The position numbers and the translations under genes are program-made. The notes under the pieces were generated by a model. That model saw nothing but the letters and a program-made list of their open reading frames with translations, did not search any database and was not told the DNA's origin. Source: Calonectria ilicicola (Eukaryota > Ascomycota > Sordariomycetes > Hypocreales > Nectriaceae). From it: a stretch of 64,000 bases of DNA. Location of the stretch: the NCBI GenBank assembly GCA_020809705.1, contig CP085827.1:7378001-7442000 (forward strand), in the 5' to 3' direction. This document shows, one piece after another, positions 1 to 10,666 of this stretch. The first letter of the stretch is position 1. Every line of letters starts with the position of its first letter.

Positions 1-1140
1 GGCAGCACCGCGCCTTATTGATTGTATGTAAATCAGTGGTGCGATCAACGTAAGCCGGCTGTTGACAATTTGAAACAATGCGTGCCGGGAGATGATTATT
101 CTTGGTTGCATTTTTTACCACCTGTATACGAACACTGGAGAGATTCACAAGGCTGTCTCTGCCCTGGCTGAGCTGAATACAGGGTTGCGTGCCCACAAAG
201 CCACACACAGGGTCCACAAGCTGATGTGCGTGAAGCATGGGAAACCATCCCCTGTCCACTGGGTTTTTGAGCAATGGAGAACATTTATGGAAAGATTTCC
301 CGGATTCTGTCATTATTTTTTTTTCTCGCGCCCTATGGTGGTCACACGACCTTTTTCCTTTTTAGGATGTTTGGTCTAGTCAGTGGATGCATTTTTATGG
401 AATAGAGCCACAATATTACGGGGGGCAAGGGCCCTGATACAACTTAAATAAACAAGCTTCGAGACTGGGCGCAAGGGGGGAATTAAACTCTAAAAGCTAA
501 AATGGCCCAAGGCAGACATTTTTGGGGTCGCCAATGTTGTTTATTTAGCGCTGGGAGATATGGGAGTTCTGAGGCTTCTATTTGATTGTGGCATGAGGAG
601 AGACGCAAAAGCGGGCGGTTGTAGTATGTGTTGATAACTGCACATCATCTACGTCGTGTATAAACACTTGATGGCCACCAAGCTAATAAAAAAATCCGAC
701 ACCTTTCCAGAACGACTCCGTCAAAGAACAGCCGACAATAAAGGGATGGCCTCCCTTGTTGGTTTTGTATGACGCCTGCCAAGATAGCTTCGCCTCAAAG
801 TCCCCACGGTCTGACAAGAGCGTCGAGCTTCTAGTGTCAGGTTCTAGCGCCATAGACCCTATTGAGTCCCCACAGCTCTAATTTCTTCCCGGCTATACCG
901 AGTGAATTTTTACCTTCATAGCCCCTACAACCCTTGCAAAGCCCACTCCTCTCCGCCACAGTAAGATTAGCGGAGGGGAAGAGCACCAGTGTCTCCACGG
1001 ACAGAAGGCGTAGTGACATGCCGATGCACTATGCCAAGCCCAAACACTGACGACAAAACAATGGATTTTCGAGATGAAATAGTGTTTGAAGTGATCTGCA
1101 AAGTATCGTTTGTAAAACGAATTCGTGTTTACGCTCCGCG
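1..1140. other. intergenic, no gene seen
   Basis: Only short reading frames without family features are present on either strand. The right part is the promoter side of the GPI-anchored protein gene that starts at 1277. Confidence 0.6.
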
Positions 1141-1148
1141 TATATAAG
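1141..1148 (+). promoter_or_regulatory. TATA box of the CFEM-like gene
   Basis: The sequence TATATAAG lies 129 bp upstream of the ATG at 1277. It is followed by a pyrimidine-rich 5' leader (about 1190-1262) typical of strongly expressed fungal genes. The transcription start would fall near 1170-1180. Confidence 0.6.
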
Positions 1149-1276
1149 CGAGGGACAGTCCCGCATTTTTGATCAATTCCATCTTCATCAATCAAGACAT
1201 TCACTCACTTCATCGCAACTTCGTTTATCTCACTCCAACTCTCTCTTTTACATTTACTTTTTAACCGATCTTCATA

Positions 1277-1992
1277 ATGTACACCAACAAGGTCGCTCTG
1301 GCCCTCGCGCCCCTTTTCCTTCTCGCTCGTGCCGACATGCAGCTCGACTCAGAGGATGTTCCCTCAGCCTGCACCTCCATTTGCGCCCCCATTGTCGAGT
1401 TGACTCGCTTGTGCGAGGTCGACCTAGCAGGAGACAACAACGACCGTACCGAAGACCAATTGGAGGCCCAGTGCGTCTGCACCAACGACAGCTTCTCCGT
1501 TAGCAGCATTGCCTCTACCTGTGCCGCCTGCATCTACGCCAACCAAAATAGCTCCAGTGACGATGATTCCACTCAGGGTAGGTCAAATAGAAGTATAGAT
1601 ACACTATAAGCTTTGTGCTGACAAGATTATAAGATATCAACGATATCCTGTACACCTGTGGTTGGTCTAGGGGAAGCTGGAGCACCGCTTCGGCTACCCA
1701 GGCCAGTGGCATCACTGTCCAAGCCACTGCCCCCACTGCAAGCTCTCAGCTGACTACCACCATCGTTCCCGGTGCCACCAATACTAACAGTGCTGCTTCA
1801 ACTGGTACTAAGGCTTCTTCGGCCTCGGGTTCTCAGTCTGCCACTTCTACCAACAATGTCATCACCAGCACTAGCACCACCACCAGCTCATCCGACGACG
1901 ATAACTCCGACGATGATAATGCTGCCTCTGCTCTTGCTCCTATGGGTATTGCTGGTGCTGCCGTTGCCTTCGCGGCTCTCCTGCTTGTTTAA
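1277..1992 (+). CDS. CFEM-like cysteine-rich GPI-anchored surface protein
   Basis: Two exons, 1277-1577 and 1634-1992, encode 219 residues; the 56-nt intron splits a GAT codon. A signal peptide covers about residues 1-19. Eight cysteines follow (C32, C36, C46, C66, C68, C82, C85, C109), including a CVC pair, a pattern resembling CFEM domains without matching the consensus exactly. Residues from about 110 to 195 are rich in Ser, Thr and Ala and end in an acidic Asp/Ser patch. The last about 20 residues are hydrophobic and end at the stop, as in a GPI-attachment signal. Family knowledge places such proteins at the cell wall or plasma membrane, where some bind haem or act as effectors. No specific function can be read here. 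The second exon was found from frame and composition, and it supplies the eighth cysteine and the GPI signal. Confidence 0.8.
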
Positions 1993-2674
1993 GTGCACAC
2001 GATTTTTGATTGCTCCTCATTTCATTAGAAGGCAGGAGGCAATATTTCCGTTCTTTTTTTCTATAGAATTGCGTGCATCTTCAGTTACAATGAAGGATTT
2101 ATGTTTAATCATGACCGAGAAGGAATTTTAGATGTTCTAGAACTGCAAAGAAATACCCAATAGCCACCATAGGGCTCTATTTATATCAATTCGAGAACCA
2201 TTATGTAAAGCAATCACCTGCTCGCAAATCCTGACCAATATAAACCTGATGAACACTGCTTGCCCTCCCACTGAAGTGACCCTGAAGCTTCTTAATAAGA
2301 AGAATATGATGAAGAAGAAGGAAATACAGGCTAGGCCTCTGCAGGTAGAAACCGCTATTTTTCAGTTGCCTCTCCAAAAGCCGCCAAATCACTTAGTCTA
2401 CAATCCCAACGGCCAGATGAAGTAGAGTACTATCGTCCCCTTGGCACCCGCTCCTCCTTGGGCCACTCTAAGAATCTAAGATTAGGAAACGGGAAGCGAC
2501 GAATATATTTGCCTTCCGTCACAAATGTTTAGTGCGGAAACTGAGCCAACACCCGAGACCCAAGCGGGCATGTTAAGGGGAGGCACTGCGGTGCATTTGT
2601 TTTAGATGACAAAATGATAGCTGAATGCCTTTCACAAAGAAGAAGCTTTTAATTGCTAACTAATCAACTTTGGT
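1993..2674. other. intergenic between convergent genes
   Basis: This 682-bp stretch holds the 3' ends of the CFEM-like gene (plus) and the aldolase-like gene (minus). I see nothing else in it. Confidence 0.6.
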
Positions 2675-3778
2675 TTATTGGACTTTACCTCTTGAGTCCA
2701 CTGACCAGATTTCCTCGATGATGCCGTTTCGATAACCATAGTAAACATCATGTAAATTGATGGTGGGATCGATATGGCTAGGAATCATATGAACTCTGTC
2801 GCCGATGGCCAAGGGCGGTGTTCCCGCTTCCCAAACTAGAGAACCATGCTCGTCTCCCAAAACGCCGTAGACATACCTCGGGTCGCTGCACTCGGACAGG
2901 CCACTATCAGTTGGGAGGGATTTCAGGCCACTGTCGATGGTAACCTGGGTCTCGCCTTGCTTGCTAACAACTGTTGAGAGGATGGTAAGGCTATTGGAGA
3001 AGAAGGTGCCGACAGCGTTGCGGTAGTCAGTGTCCATGAAAATGAAAGAGCCGGGCTGCAGCTCAGTCACACCAGGGACAGTAGCGCAGAACTCAGCAGT
3101 GCCAGTGCCGCCCGTGGTGACAACACCCATGTCGAAGCCGTCGCGGCGCAGAGCATCGGCTGTGTCTGTAAGGATCTTCATGGAAGCTAGGCATTGGGTT
3201 TTGCGGTCCTCAGCGTCGTGTATATGCTGTAGGTGGCCCTCGTAGCCTTGGATACCTATGACACGGAGGTGAGGTAGTGTCCGGAGATGACGCGCCAGGG
3301 CTATCGCGGGCGGGCCTGGGGCGACGCCCGTGCGGCGGAGACCAACATCTAAGTCCACGAGAACGGCGATGGGTTCTGGGATACCGGACTGGGCCAGCGC
3401 GGTGTTGATGGCCGTGGCACCCACCTCGCTGTCCACGACGATGCGAATATTGCGGTGCTTGCGAAACAGCTCGACGAGGCGCGCAACCTTGGCCGGCCCA
3501 ATGATCTCGCAAGTGATGAGCAGATCATGAAATCCTGCTGCGGCAATGGCCTCAGCCTCACTGACCTTGGCCACGCAACCGCCCTTTGCTCCCGCGGCTA
3601 CTAGTTTATTAGCCAGCACCGCGCTCTTGGTCGTCTTGAGATGCGGCCGGATGTTGAGCCCCGTCGGCAGGAGACGGTCCATCAACTTTTTGACATTGAC
3701 CTCCATTAGGTCCAGATCAACGACCATGGACGGCGTGTCGAGGCTTTCCAGCCTATCACCGACAGCTGGCGCATACAT
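2675..3778 (-). CDS. D-threonine aldolase-like PLP enzyme (alanine-racemase-type fold III)
   Basis: An intronless 367-residue protein. The N-terminal PLP barrel carries the motif RPHLKTTK (44-51), in which Lys48 is the expected Schiff-base lysine. The C-terminal metal-binding part ends with PSHIDPT, giving His335 and Asp337. In this family a His-x-Asp pair is typical of metal-dependent D-threonine aldolases, while D-serine dehydratases usually have His-x-Cys. The likely reaction is therefore cleavage of a D-3-hydroxyamino acid to glycine and an aldehyde, in the cytosol. The ATG at 3778 starts directly before the DTPSMVVDLD strand that opens the family fold, so the N-terminus looks complete. 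A TATA-like run lies near 3861-3866 on the minus strand. D-serine dehydratase remains the alternative. Confidence 0.85.
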   Translation of the reverse strand: MYAPAVGDRLESLDTPSMVVDLDLMEVNVKKLMDRLLPTGLNIRPHLKTTKSAVLANKLVAAGAKGGCVAKVSEAEAIAAAGFHDLLITCEIIGPAKVARLVELFRKHRNIRIVVDSEVGATAINTALAQSGIPEPIAVLVDLDVGLRRTGVAPGPPAIALARHLRTLPHLRVIGIQGYEGHLQHIHDAEDRKTQCLASMKILTDTADALRRDGFDMGVVTTGGTGTAEFCATVPGVTELQPGSFIFMDTDYRNAVGTFFSNSLTILSTVVSKQGETQVTIDSGLKSLPTDSGLSECSDPRYVYGVLGDEHGSLVWEAGTPPLAIGDRVHMIPSHIDPTINLHDVYYGYRNGIIEEIWSVDSRGKVQ

Positions 3779-4090
3779 GATGATCTCGTCCCTCCCCTCA
3801 CGTCAAGCAGAGCAACGGGAAGGCGTAGGGTCAAAAAGCACGCGGGACCGTCTCGGCGCCTATATCTGGCTCCGTTGTGGCGCGAATGTAACGTTGTAAC
3901 TGGGTTGTTGGACCATTTTGTTGCAGATCATCGCAGCTCATTATCAGCTGGGGGATTGGTCATCCACATTACCCCGCGCCTGGCGCGATAGCGACCACCT
4001 TTGGGAGGATTCACAAGCCGCCTTGGGCTTGCGCGCAGAAAGTCGATGATACGTCTATATCTATGCTTAATTCTATCAAGGGACTGTAGG
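3779..4090. other. promoter of the aldolase-like gene and 3' end of the esterase gene
   Basis: This 312-bp stretch lies between two minus-strand genes. It must hold the promoter of the aldolase-like gene and the terminator of the esterase. I see no other feature. Confidence 0.5.
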
Positions 4091-5151
4091 CTAACAATAC
4101 ATGCTCTTGTAAAGTGCTTCGCAAAATATAGTAATTGCCCGAGACCCAGCGTCCAGCACAGCGTCCATGGCGATGAATGGATGAGGCTGGCCTCTCATGA
4201 TGTTTATGTCTGCCTTGACCCCATTTTCTTCCAGCTTCTTTCCAAATTCTTCGCCTTCGCTGCGCAAAACATCAAGCTCGCCAAGTACCATAGTCGCCGG
4301 GGGAAGTTGAGACCAATCGCCCACCCAAAACAGTGGGCTTGCCTCCGGGTTGGGCCAATCCTTCTTGTCGGGCAAGTAGTGATTACGATACCAAAGCATC
4401 TTGGGTGCTGGAAGAGCTGGTGTAAATTCATTTTCCTTCCATGACTTGTTGTTGTCAACCTCGGCTGTGTTGTCCATTACGGGCACCGAGAGCAGCTGTA
4501 GCAAGAAGTTAGGTGACCCTCTGGCCACAGATCGCTGGCACATGATGGCAGCCAAGTTAGCTCCCGCAGAGGAGCCGCCTGTAGCCATCTTGGTGGTGTC
4601 CAGGCCCAGCTTGTCCTTGCCTTCCCCTACAACCCACAGTACTGCCTCCCAGGAATCAAGCACAGCCGCCGGGAATGGATCCTCTGGCGCAAGTCTGGGT
4701 GGCGTGGTGTCAAGTTAGCGGGCATACCTTAGAAGCAATGAAGATGCACGCACCGGTAGTCGACGGTGACGACGACGCATTTTCCCCGGGCGCACAAGTG
4801 TGAGGCGATGACATTTTCCGTGTCAATTGTTCCCAGCACCCAACCACCTCCATGGAAATACACACAGACTGGCCACCCCGCACTGGGCTTCTCCGCGTTC
4901 GGTGTGAAGCATCGTACTCGAACGTCGGGCCCCTGGCTTTCTTTGCGGGTAATAGAGTAGTCCACGGTGCTAGCAACAGACTGCAAAGGGCCACTCCCAG
5001 GAATGAGAATTCCACTAGATCTTGAAGCCTCTATAGGTTGCAAATGCACTTGCTGCTTGTCAAATATATGTTTGTTGTAAAAGGAGGCATACTGCTCATC
5101 GATACGATTGACGATAGAGTCGTGTAAAGGGTAGGGCGGTTGGTTGGCCAT
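4091..5151 (-). CDS. HSL-family alpha/beta hydrolase (esterase/lipase)
   Basis: Two exons, 5151-4754 and 4694-4091, with a 59-nt intron (GTGCGT...CAG) give 333 residues. The oxyanion-hole motif is HGGGW (100-104). The nucleophile elbow is GGSSAGAN, so Ser175 sits in a G-x-S-x-G context. Asp274 (GELDVL) and His304 (GQPHPF) complete a plausible Ser-Asp-His triad. These are the hallmarks of the hormone-sensitive-lipase (GDXG) family, which hydrolyses short-chain or aromatic esters. There is no signal peptide, so the enzyme is probably cytosolic. Splicing joins VDYR to LAPE, the conserved strand-turn of the family, which supports the intron. The promoter has a TATA box and a CGG-N6-CCG palindrome (see those entries). 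The substrate is unknown. Confidence 0.88.
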
Positions 5152-5211
5152 GATGGACTACTGTATTGTCCTCTCGGAATACCGCTTTGGTGGTGAGTGA
5201 GGGGTAGCAGA

Positions 5212-5217
5212 TTTATA
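5212..5217 (-). promoter_or_regulatory. TATA box of the esterase gene
   Basis: TATAAA on the minus strand, about 60 bp upstream of the ATG at 5151. Confidence 0.5.
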
Positions 5218-5234
5218 CAGGCCATGGAGCCTCC

Positions 5235-5250
5235 ACCGGCGAACTCCGGT
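5235..5250. promoter_or_regulatory. CGG-N6-CCG palindrome, possible Zn2Cys6 operator
   Basis: ACCGG (5235-5239) and CCGGT (5246-5250) form an inverted repeat with six bases between. This spacing is the type bound by Ppr1/UaY-like zinc-cluster regulators. It lies 84-99 bp upstream of the esterase ATG and just upstream of the TATA box, a sensible place for an activator. The binding protein is not known. Confidence 0.35.
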
Positions 5251-5783
5251 GTCGGCTCCAGTCATTTGTGGCATCGGATTGAATTGTGAATTACGGGATA
5301 TGCATTAACGTTACAATTGCATCGTGTTCATAATGCAGGTCTTCGCTAAGGCTAGAGGAGTGGCGGACACTCGTGTTGAAACCGAGTATAAAGTAAAAAG
5401 GCCAACCGAAAAATATTCTAGCACAGGTGAGCTTGAAATAAATAGCCGACCAGAGTAATGAAAGGAGTTGGCCTTATTTCCGATACTCATGGCAGTAAAT
5501 CGACACAAATACAACATTGGAAGGTTGTTATCAGTGCGCAATCAGATGTAACCATGAAATAGGCTGAAGTGGCCCTGTAATGACCTTCCAGGAAGAGGCC
5601 CAGATAGGCAATGATAGGTGTTTTAGTGCTGATAGGAGCTAAAAGTGTGCTACGTTCCCCGCACCGCATTATGTGCATGTCTGATTTATCGGCTCCCTTC
5701 TCACGCTCACCGACAATCTTTTAAATTGTCATTCTGAATTCCTGAATCCGATCTGAAACTATTTTCGATACAAAGCAATAATA
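5251..5783. other. divergent promoter region
   Basis: This stretch lies between the esterase (minus) and the DAL5-type transporter (plus). A short palindrome, GACAAT...ATTGTC at 5712-5730, lies about 55 bp upstream of the transporter ATG. Nothing coding is supported. Confidence 0.45.
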
Positions 5784-7439
5784 ATGGAGAGAACAAAAGA
5801 CGACGAGGATTTTGCTGCCATTGATGACACGGAGGCTGGTGATGCTGAGGAGACGGCTCGGGTCATCGACCACCAGAGCGAGAGAGCTCTCTGCCGAAAG
5901 TTTGATTTGCGACTTATGCCGATGCTGGCAATCATGTGTATGTACTAAAAAGAATATTCTATTAATTATGGCATTTTATTGGAATCGATAGACCTAACCC
6001 GCCCTAGATCTTTTCAACGCACTCGACAAAGGCAACCTGGGTAACGCCGAGACGGCAGGGCTTAGTGATGGTATGACTGCCAAGGGCCGATGCATCGAGT
6101 AAGCTAACAGGCTTTTAGATCTCAACTTCAAACCAAACCAGTATAATCTTCTCGTTTCCATATTCTTCGTCCCTTATGTCGTATTTGCTCCTATCATCGC
6201 CATTGTGGGCAAGCGCTTTGGGCCAGCTCGCGTCTTACCAATACTAATGTTCACGTTCGGGTCAATGACATTACTTGCTTCAGCCGCCACCAACTTTGGT
6301 GGTCTTTTCACTCTGCGCTTTTTCTTGGGAATGGCTGAATCTGGTTTCTTCCCGCTTGTAATTTACTACTTGACGACATTTTATCGCCGAGGGGAACTTG
6401 CTCGGCGGCTAGCTGTGTTTTACGCGGCATCTAATATTGCCAATGCGTTTGTACGTTGCTGGTTTCTCACCCCTGCTTTATTTAACAGACTATTTCTGAC
6501 ATTGGTTTATTTTAGAGCGGTCTTCTTGCATATGGAGTATTTCAAATCAAGTCAAAAATGTTTGTGTGGAAATACCTCTTCATCATCGAGGGCGCCGCAT
6601 CCGTTCTCTTCTCCCTATTCGCGTACTGGAAACTTCCACGCAGCGCAGCCGAGGCCGACTTTCTCAACGCAGATGAAAAGGCACTAGCATTCCATCGCAT
6701 ACAAGTTGATTCTTCCTCTGTTGTGGCCGAAGAATTTAACCTCAAGGATTCACTCCAGATATTCAAACACCCGACGACGTTCGGCTTTCTCCTCATTGAG
6801 ATATGTTTAGGTGTACCAATTCAATCGGTGGCACTATTCATGCCTCAGATTATTCAGCGACTTCAGTACAGCACTGTTAAAACCAATTTATACACCGTAG
6901 CACCCAATGTGGGTGGCGCCGTCATGCTGCTCATCTTAGCCTTTAGCTCGGATTTGCTTCGTATTCGATTCCCCTTCATCATGCTGGGGTTTACCTTGAC
7001 TTTTATTGGCTTCATAATTTATGCTGCCATCGACGACGTAGAGGCTCAGCTAAAACTGGCTTACTATGCATGTTTCATGATGGTCTGGGGCACATCGGCG
7101 CCCTCCGTCATCTTATCTACCTGGTACAATAATAACATTGCTCACGAGGGTCGCCGTGTGGTTTTAACATCGGTGGGTGTCCCGTTGGCGAACTTAATGG
7201 GCCTCGTCTCGAGCAACATCTTTCGAGCAAAGGAGAAACCAAAGTACGAGACGGCTCTAATTACAACGGCTATTTTTGGAGCTGTTGGATGTCTAGTCGC
7301 AGGCCTTTTGGGTAGTTATATGGTTTTTGACAATTACAGAAGAAATCGAAGAGCTGGAAAGAAGACCACCGCTGCTGATGTACCGACTCAGAGACTTCGG
7401 GAAGGCCCAGGTGTTGCTGAATTTCGCTGGATCCTATAA
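5784..7439 (+). CDS. DAL5/allantoate-permease-type MFS transporter
   Basis: Four exons (5784-5937, 6008-6070, 6119-6450, 6516-7439) encode 490 residues. After an acidic cytosolic N-terminus come RKFDLRLMPML and LFNALDKGNLGNA, the family signature around helix 1. GMAESGFFP marks helix 4 to 5. The C-terminus ends VPTQRLREGPGVAEFRW, the usual DAL5-family end, so the protein is full length with about twelve helices. The family imports carboxylates and N-acyl compounds such as allantoate, tartrate, nicotinate or pantothenate precursors across the plasma membrane. The substrate cannot be read from sequence. Exon 2 has only 63 nt; it is fixed by reading phase (1,1) and by the signature it carries. 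The gene diverges from the esterase, which could process an imported ester. Confidence 0.9.
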
Positions 7440-9325
7440 AGGTCGCAGCAATGCTTAACACTATCAACTACTTAGTGCTTGAAGCAAAATTTCCGTTTCA
7501 AAATTCATCAAGATTTAGCAATTAATTATAGTTCTTTCTCTAGAATGTTCCCCAAATCACGTTGTCCCATTGTATTCGTGCACTTTTCCCAGCCAGATAA
7601 CCTACCCTACATTTACGCAGGGTGGTGAGAAAGTCGATGTTTAATGCAGTTCCCTTACGCTTAGCGAAACGGATATGTATGATCTTGCTATTCGGCTTCA
7701 AGTAAACATGCATAATGCGCTGTGGTTGAACCGTTATTCCCTCTAGAGTTTTCTTGATTTTCTTTCGGTCTTGCTCGTTGGTAATGGAGAAAGTTAGTGG
7801 CAAAGAAAACCTCGACTATTTCCCAATAATTTAGTATCCCTTCTACGACATGGTCTTCAAAATAAGTAAAGCAGAAAATAAGGGAGAAGGGGGAATGGTT
7901 TGGATGGTGATGTGACATTAGATTGGCAGGTTATGCGAGCTGAGGACTTGGAGAAATTCCCTTATCTCAGTGCGTGTGGCAAATTGGGGCCTCCGTAGTG
8001 GCGATCAGGATCGGGGCTGAGGGAAAACAAAGTAATGATTGGGTTTTCATCCGGTCCGCAATTCATGGATCATCCCGGCTCTGAAAAAAAACCGTTTTTT
8101 TTAAAGGGAAACAAGCCAACCAGACACAACACGCATTTGCATAGCGGTACTTGTGGTACTCTATCGAGAAATGTGGGGGGGCATACTGTGGTCTGATCCG
8201 GCTCGTATTTTCCACTAATGGCAGATCAGCGCGGCAGCCGGGTACGAATGGCAGTGAGTTGGAGTTCAAGGGAGCACCTCGCTTTCGGCATTTCATGGGA
8301 AGCAAGGCTAGACTAGGTGGATTTTGCCGTGGAGTAACCACAGATGTCGCGAGCAAGGTGCGATATGCTCCCATCGTGTCCTGGCCGAGGCCCGACTAGA
8401 CAGCGAATAGCAGATGCTCAAATCCCCCACCTCATTAGCCTCGCTGATCTCGGTTAGCTTAGGGCGATCGTCAGAGCATGATTTTCCTGATACAGGCGTT
8501 CCGGGACCAGATGATGCGCACGGGGCAGGCTACGTTACGATAAGAATGGAGAAACACCAAAAGTGCCTCGCAAAGCGATAAATCAATCATGGCCATGTGG
8601 TGGCAATGGAAACCGGCGGGACCATGAGCCAGAGTCGCGAAGCCCAATCGGCACGGGCCGGGAGAGTGGCTGGATTGGCCAGAGCTCAGCCCCTGTTAAG
8701 CTTGTTAATTTCGTTGGGTTATTTCAGGTCCTGTGGTCAGGCCCAATGGGCGTCAGAGAAGGCTTTGTGCCTCGAGGCAAGGATGCGGCTCCTCATATGT
8801 TCGATCGATGCAACGAGGAGCTGAGCCATAACACCGACTATCTAGGCTGATGCCGAGTCCCGACCCTCTGGCCCTACATAGCCTTGGCAAAAGCTTGTCG
8901 CGCCAAGTCCAGATTCGATCGTCCGTTTCGGTCCCTGAACCGCCGCGGACCTGTTTCCCTTCTCGGTAGGTCCCAAACCCGGAGACGATGCTAGGCCCGG
9001 CATATAGACCATCCTTTGCATTCTCGCAAAAGTTCCAAATCACCGACATGTGTCAAGGAGCGCCTGTGAAGGGCCGGTAACAAACACCATCCAGGCACTT
9101 TTGCCATTCTGGAAAAAGAATCGGTGCCAAGAGTGGAAGGCAAATGTTCCACTGTGTATTCTTCATGCTTCGACTCTGTGCCCTGTCGCCAGCACCAATA
9201 CGAGCTTTCTCTGAATGGAAGGTACGCGGATCTGGAGTGCCGGATTGCAACTCCAAGCCTTCTATTGGGTTGAGAATCACAAAACGTTCGAAGAAATAAT
9301 CTCGTGAGCTAGCCATGATGGCGAG
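7440..9325. other. gene-poor intergenic region
   Basis: Nearly 1.9 kb without a supportable gene. An 87-residue minus-strand frame (7540-7803) has no recognisable family feature. The left end is the transporter 3' region and the right end is the aspartic protease promoter. Confidence 0.5.
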
Positions 9326-9332
9326 TATAAAG
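9326..9332 (+). promoter_or_regulatory. TATA box of the aspartic protease gene
   Basis: TATAAAG lies 108 bp upstream of the ATG at 9434. An in-frame ATG at 9356 is only 30 bp from this box, which is about where transcription should start. The ATG at 9434 is therefore the better start. Confidence 0.65.
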
Positions 9333-9433
9333 ACGATGATGGGTTCGACCTTCAAATGACTGGAATTACCAACTCACTCGCCTCCTTCATCACTCACATA
9401 TTCTCTACCGCACAAATATCAAAATCTACAACT

Positions 9434-10666
9434 ATGCAGGCCTCTCTAAACTCTCTTCTCATGGCCAGTCTCGCCTTGGCGGGCATCGTTACTGGCGCTC
9501 CAACTCCCTCTGCTGACGCCAAGACATTCTCCGTCGAGCAAGTCAAGAACACCAAGTTCATCAAGAATGGATCGCTTGCTCTTGCTAAGGCCTACATTAA
9601 ATATGGTGTTCCCATGCCCAAGGAGCTTGCTGCCACTGTCGAGCAGATCAAAGCCAATACCAAGCGCCGTCGAGCTGAGGGCAGCGCAACCACAACTCCA
9701 GTCGAGAACGATAGCGAGTGGTTGACTCCTGTGCAAATCGGAACACCTGCTCAGACATTGACCCTTGACTTTGACACTGGTTCTTCGGATCTCTGGGTTT
9801 TTAGCACTGAGACCAAGTCAAGTGAAGTCAACGGCCAAACTCAGTATAACCCATCCAAGAGTTCCACATCCAAGAAGCTGTCTGGCCAATCATGGTCAAT
9901 TTCCTACGGAGATGGAAGCTCCTCTTCTGGAGATGTCTACACTGACAAAGTCACCATTGGTGGGCTCACTGTGAGCTCACAGGCCGTCGAGGCCGCCCAA
10001 ACTGTGTCCGATTCGTTTAGTTCTGAGTCGGATCTTGACGGCCTTGTCGGTTTGGCATTCAGTTCCATCAACACAGTTACCCCTAAGCAGCAAAAGACAT
10101 TCTTCGACAATGCTCTGGCTAATCTTGATTCCCCCGTGTTTACTGCAGACCTAAAGCAAGATGCCCCAGGAAAATACAACTTCGGGTACATCGATAGCTC
10201 TGCTTATACCGGAGAAATCACATATACCAGTGTGGATAACTCTCAGGGCTTCTGGGGCTTTACTTCCAGTGGCTATGCTGTTGGTGACGGTTCCATCTCT
10301 GGGTCTTCTATTGATGGTATCGCCGATACCGGTACCACGCTCCTGCTTCTGCCTGATTCAGTTAACAAGGCTTACTACGCCAAGGTCAAGGGGGCCAAGA
10401 TTGATAACTCAGCCGGCGGCTACGTTTTCTCTTGCAGCGCTACTCTCCCTGACTTCACATTTGGTGTTGGTGATGCTACATTTACTATTCCTGCAAGTTA
10501 TATGAACTATTCTCCGGTTGAAGAGGGTTCCTCTACTTGTTTTGGCGGTCTCCAATCAAGCTCTAGCATTGGTGTGAACATTTTCGGCGACATTGCTCTG
10601 AAGGCTGCGTTTGTTGTTTTTGATGGCGGAAACACTCAGTTGGGTTGGGCTTCTAAATCTCTGTAA
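9434..10666 (+). CDS. secreted pepsin-type aspartic protease (A1, aspergillopepsin-like)
   Basis: An intronless 410-residue precursor. The signal peptide covers about residues 1-21 (ends TGAPTP). A propeptide of about 60 residues ends at a basic KRRR site near residue 80, a likely processing point. The two catalytic aspartates are Asp114 in DFDTGSSDLW and Asp298 in ADTGTT. The flap Tyr is in SISYGDGS. The C-terminal FGDIALKAAFVVFDGG is the usual end of the family, so the enzyme is complete. It is an acid endopeptidase released outside the cell. Family members serve nitrogen scavenging and, in pathogens or mycoparasites, host protein degradation. The TATA box and a leader near 80-100 nt suggest strong regulated expression. 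Confidence 0.95.
   Translation: MQASLNSLLMASLALAGIVTGAPTPSADAKTFSVEQVKNTKFIKNGSLALAKAYIKYGVPMPKELAATVEQIKANTKRRRAEGSATTTPVENDSEWLTPVQIGTPAQTLTLDFDTGSSDLWVFSTETKSSEVNGQTQYNPSKSSTSKKLSGQSWSISYGDGSSSSGDVYTDKVTIGGLTVSSQAVEAAQTVSDSFSSESDLDGLVGLAFSSINTVTPKQQKTFFDNALANLDSPVFTADLKQDAPGKYNFGYIDSSAYTGEITYTSVDNSQGFWGFTSSGYAVGDGSISGSSIDGIADTGTTLLLLPDSVNKAYYAKVKGAKIDNSAGGYVFSCSATLPDFTFGVGDATFTIPASYMNYSPVEEGSSTCFGGLQSSSSIGVNIFGDIALKAAFVVFDGGNTQLGWASKSL

Noticed and set aside
7540..7803. 87-residue minus-strand frame
   Set aside because: No family recognised and no neighbouring exon that would extend it.
9356..9433. upstream in-frame ATG for the aspartic protease
   Set aside because: It lies 30 bp from the TATA box, near the expected transcription start, and would bury the signal peptide.
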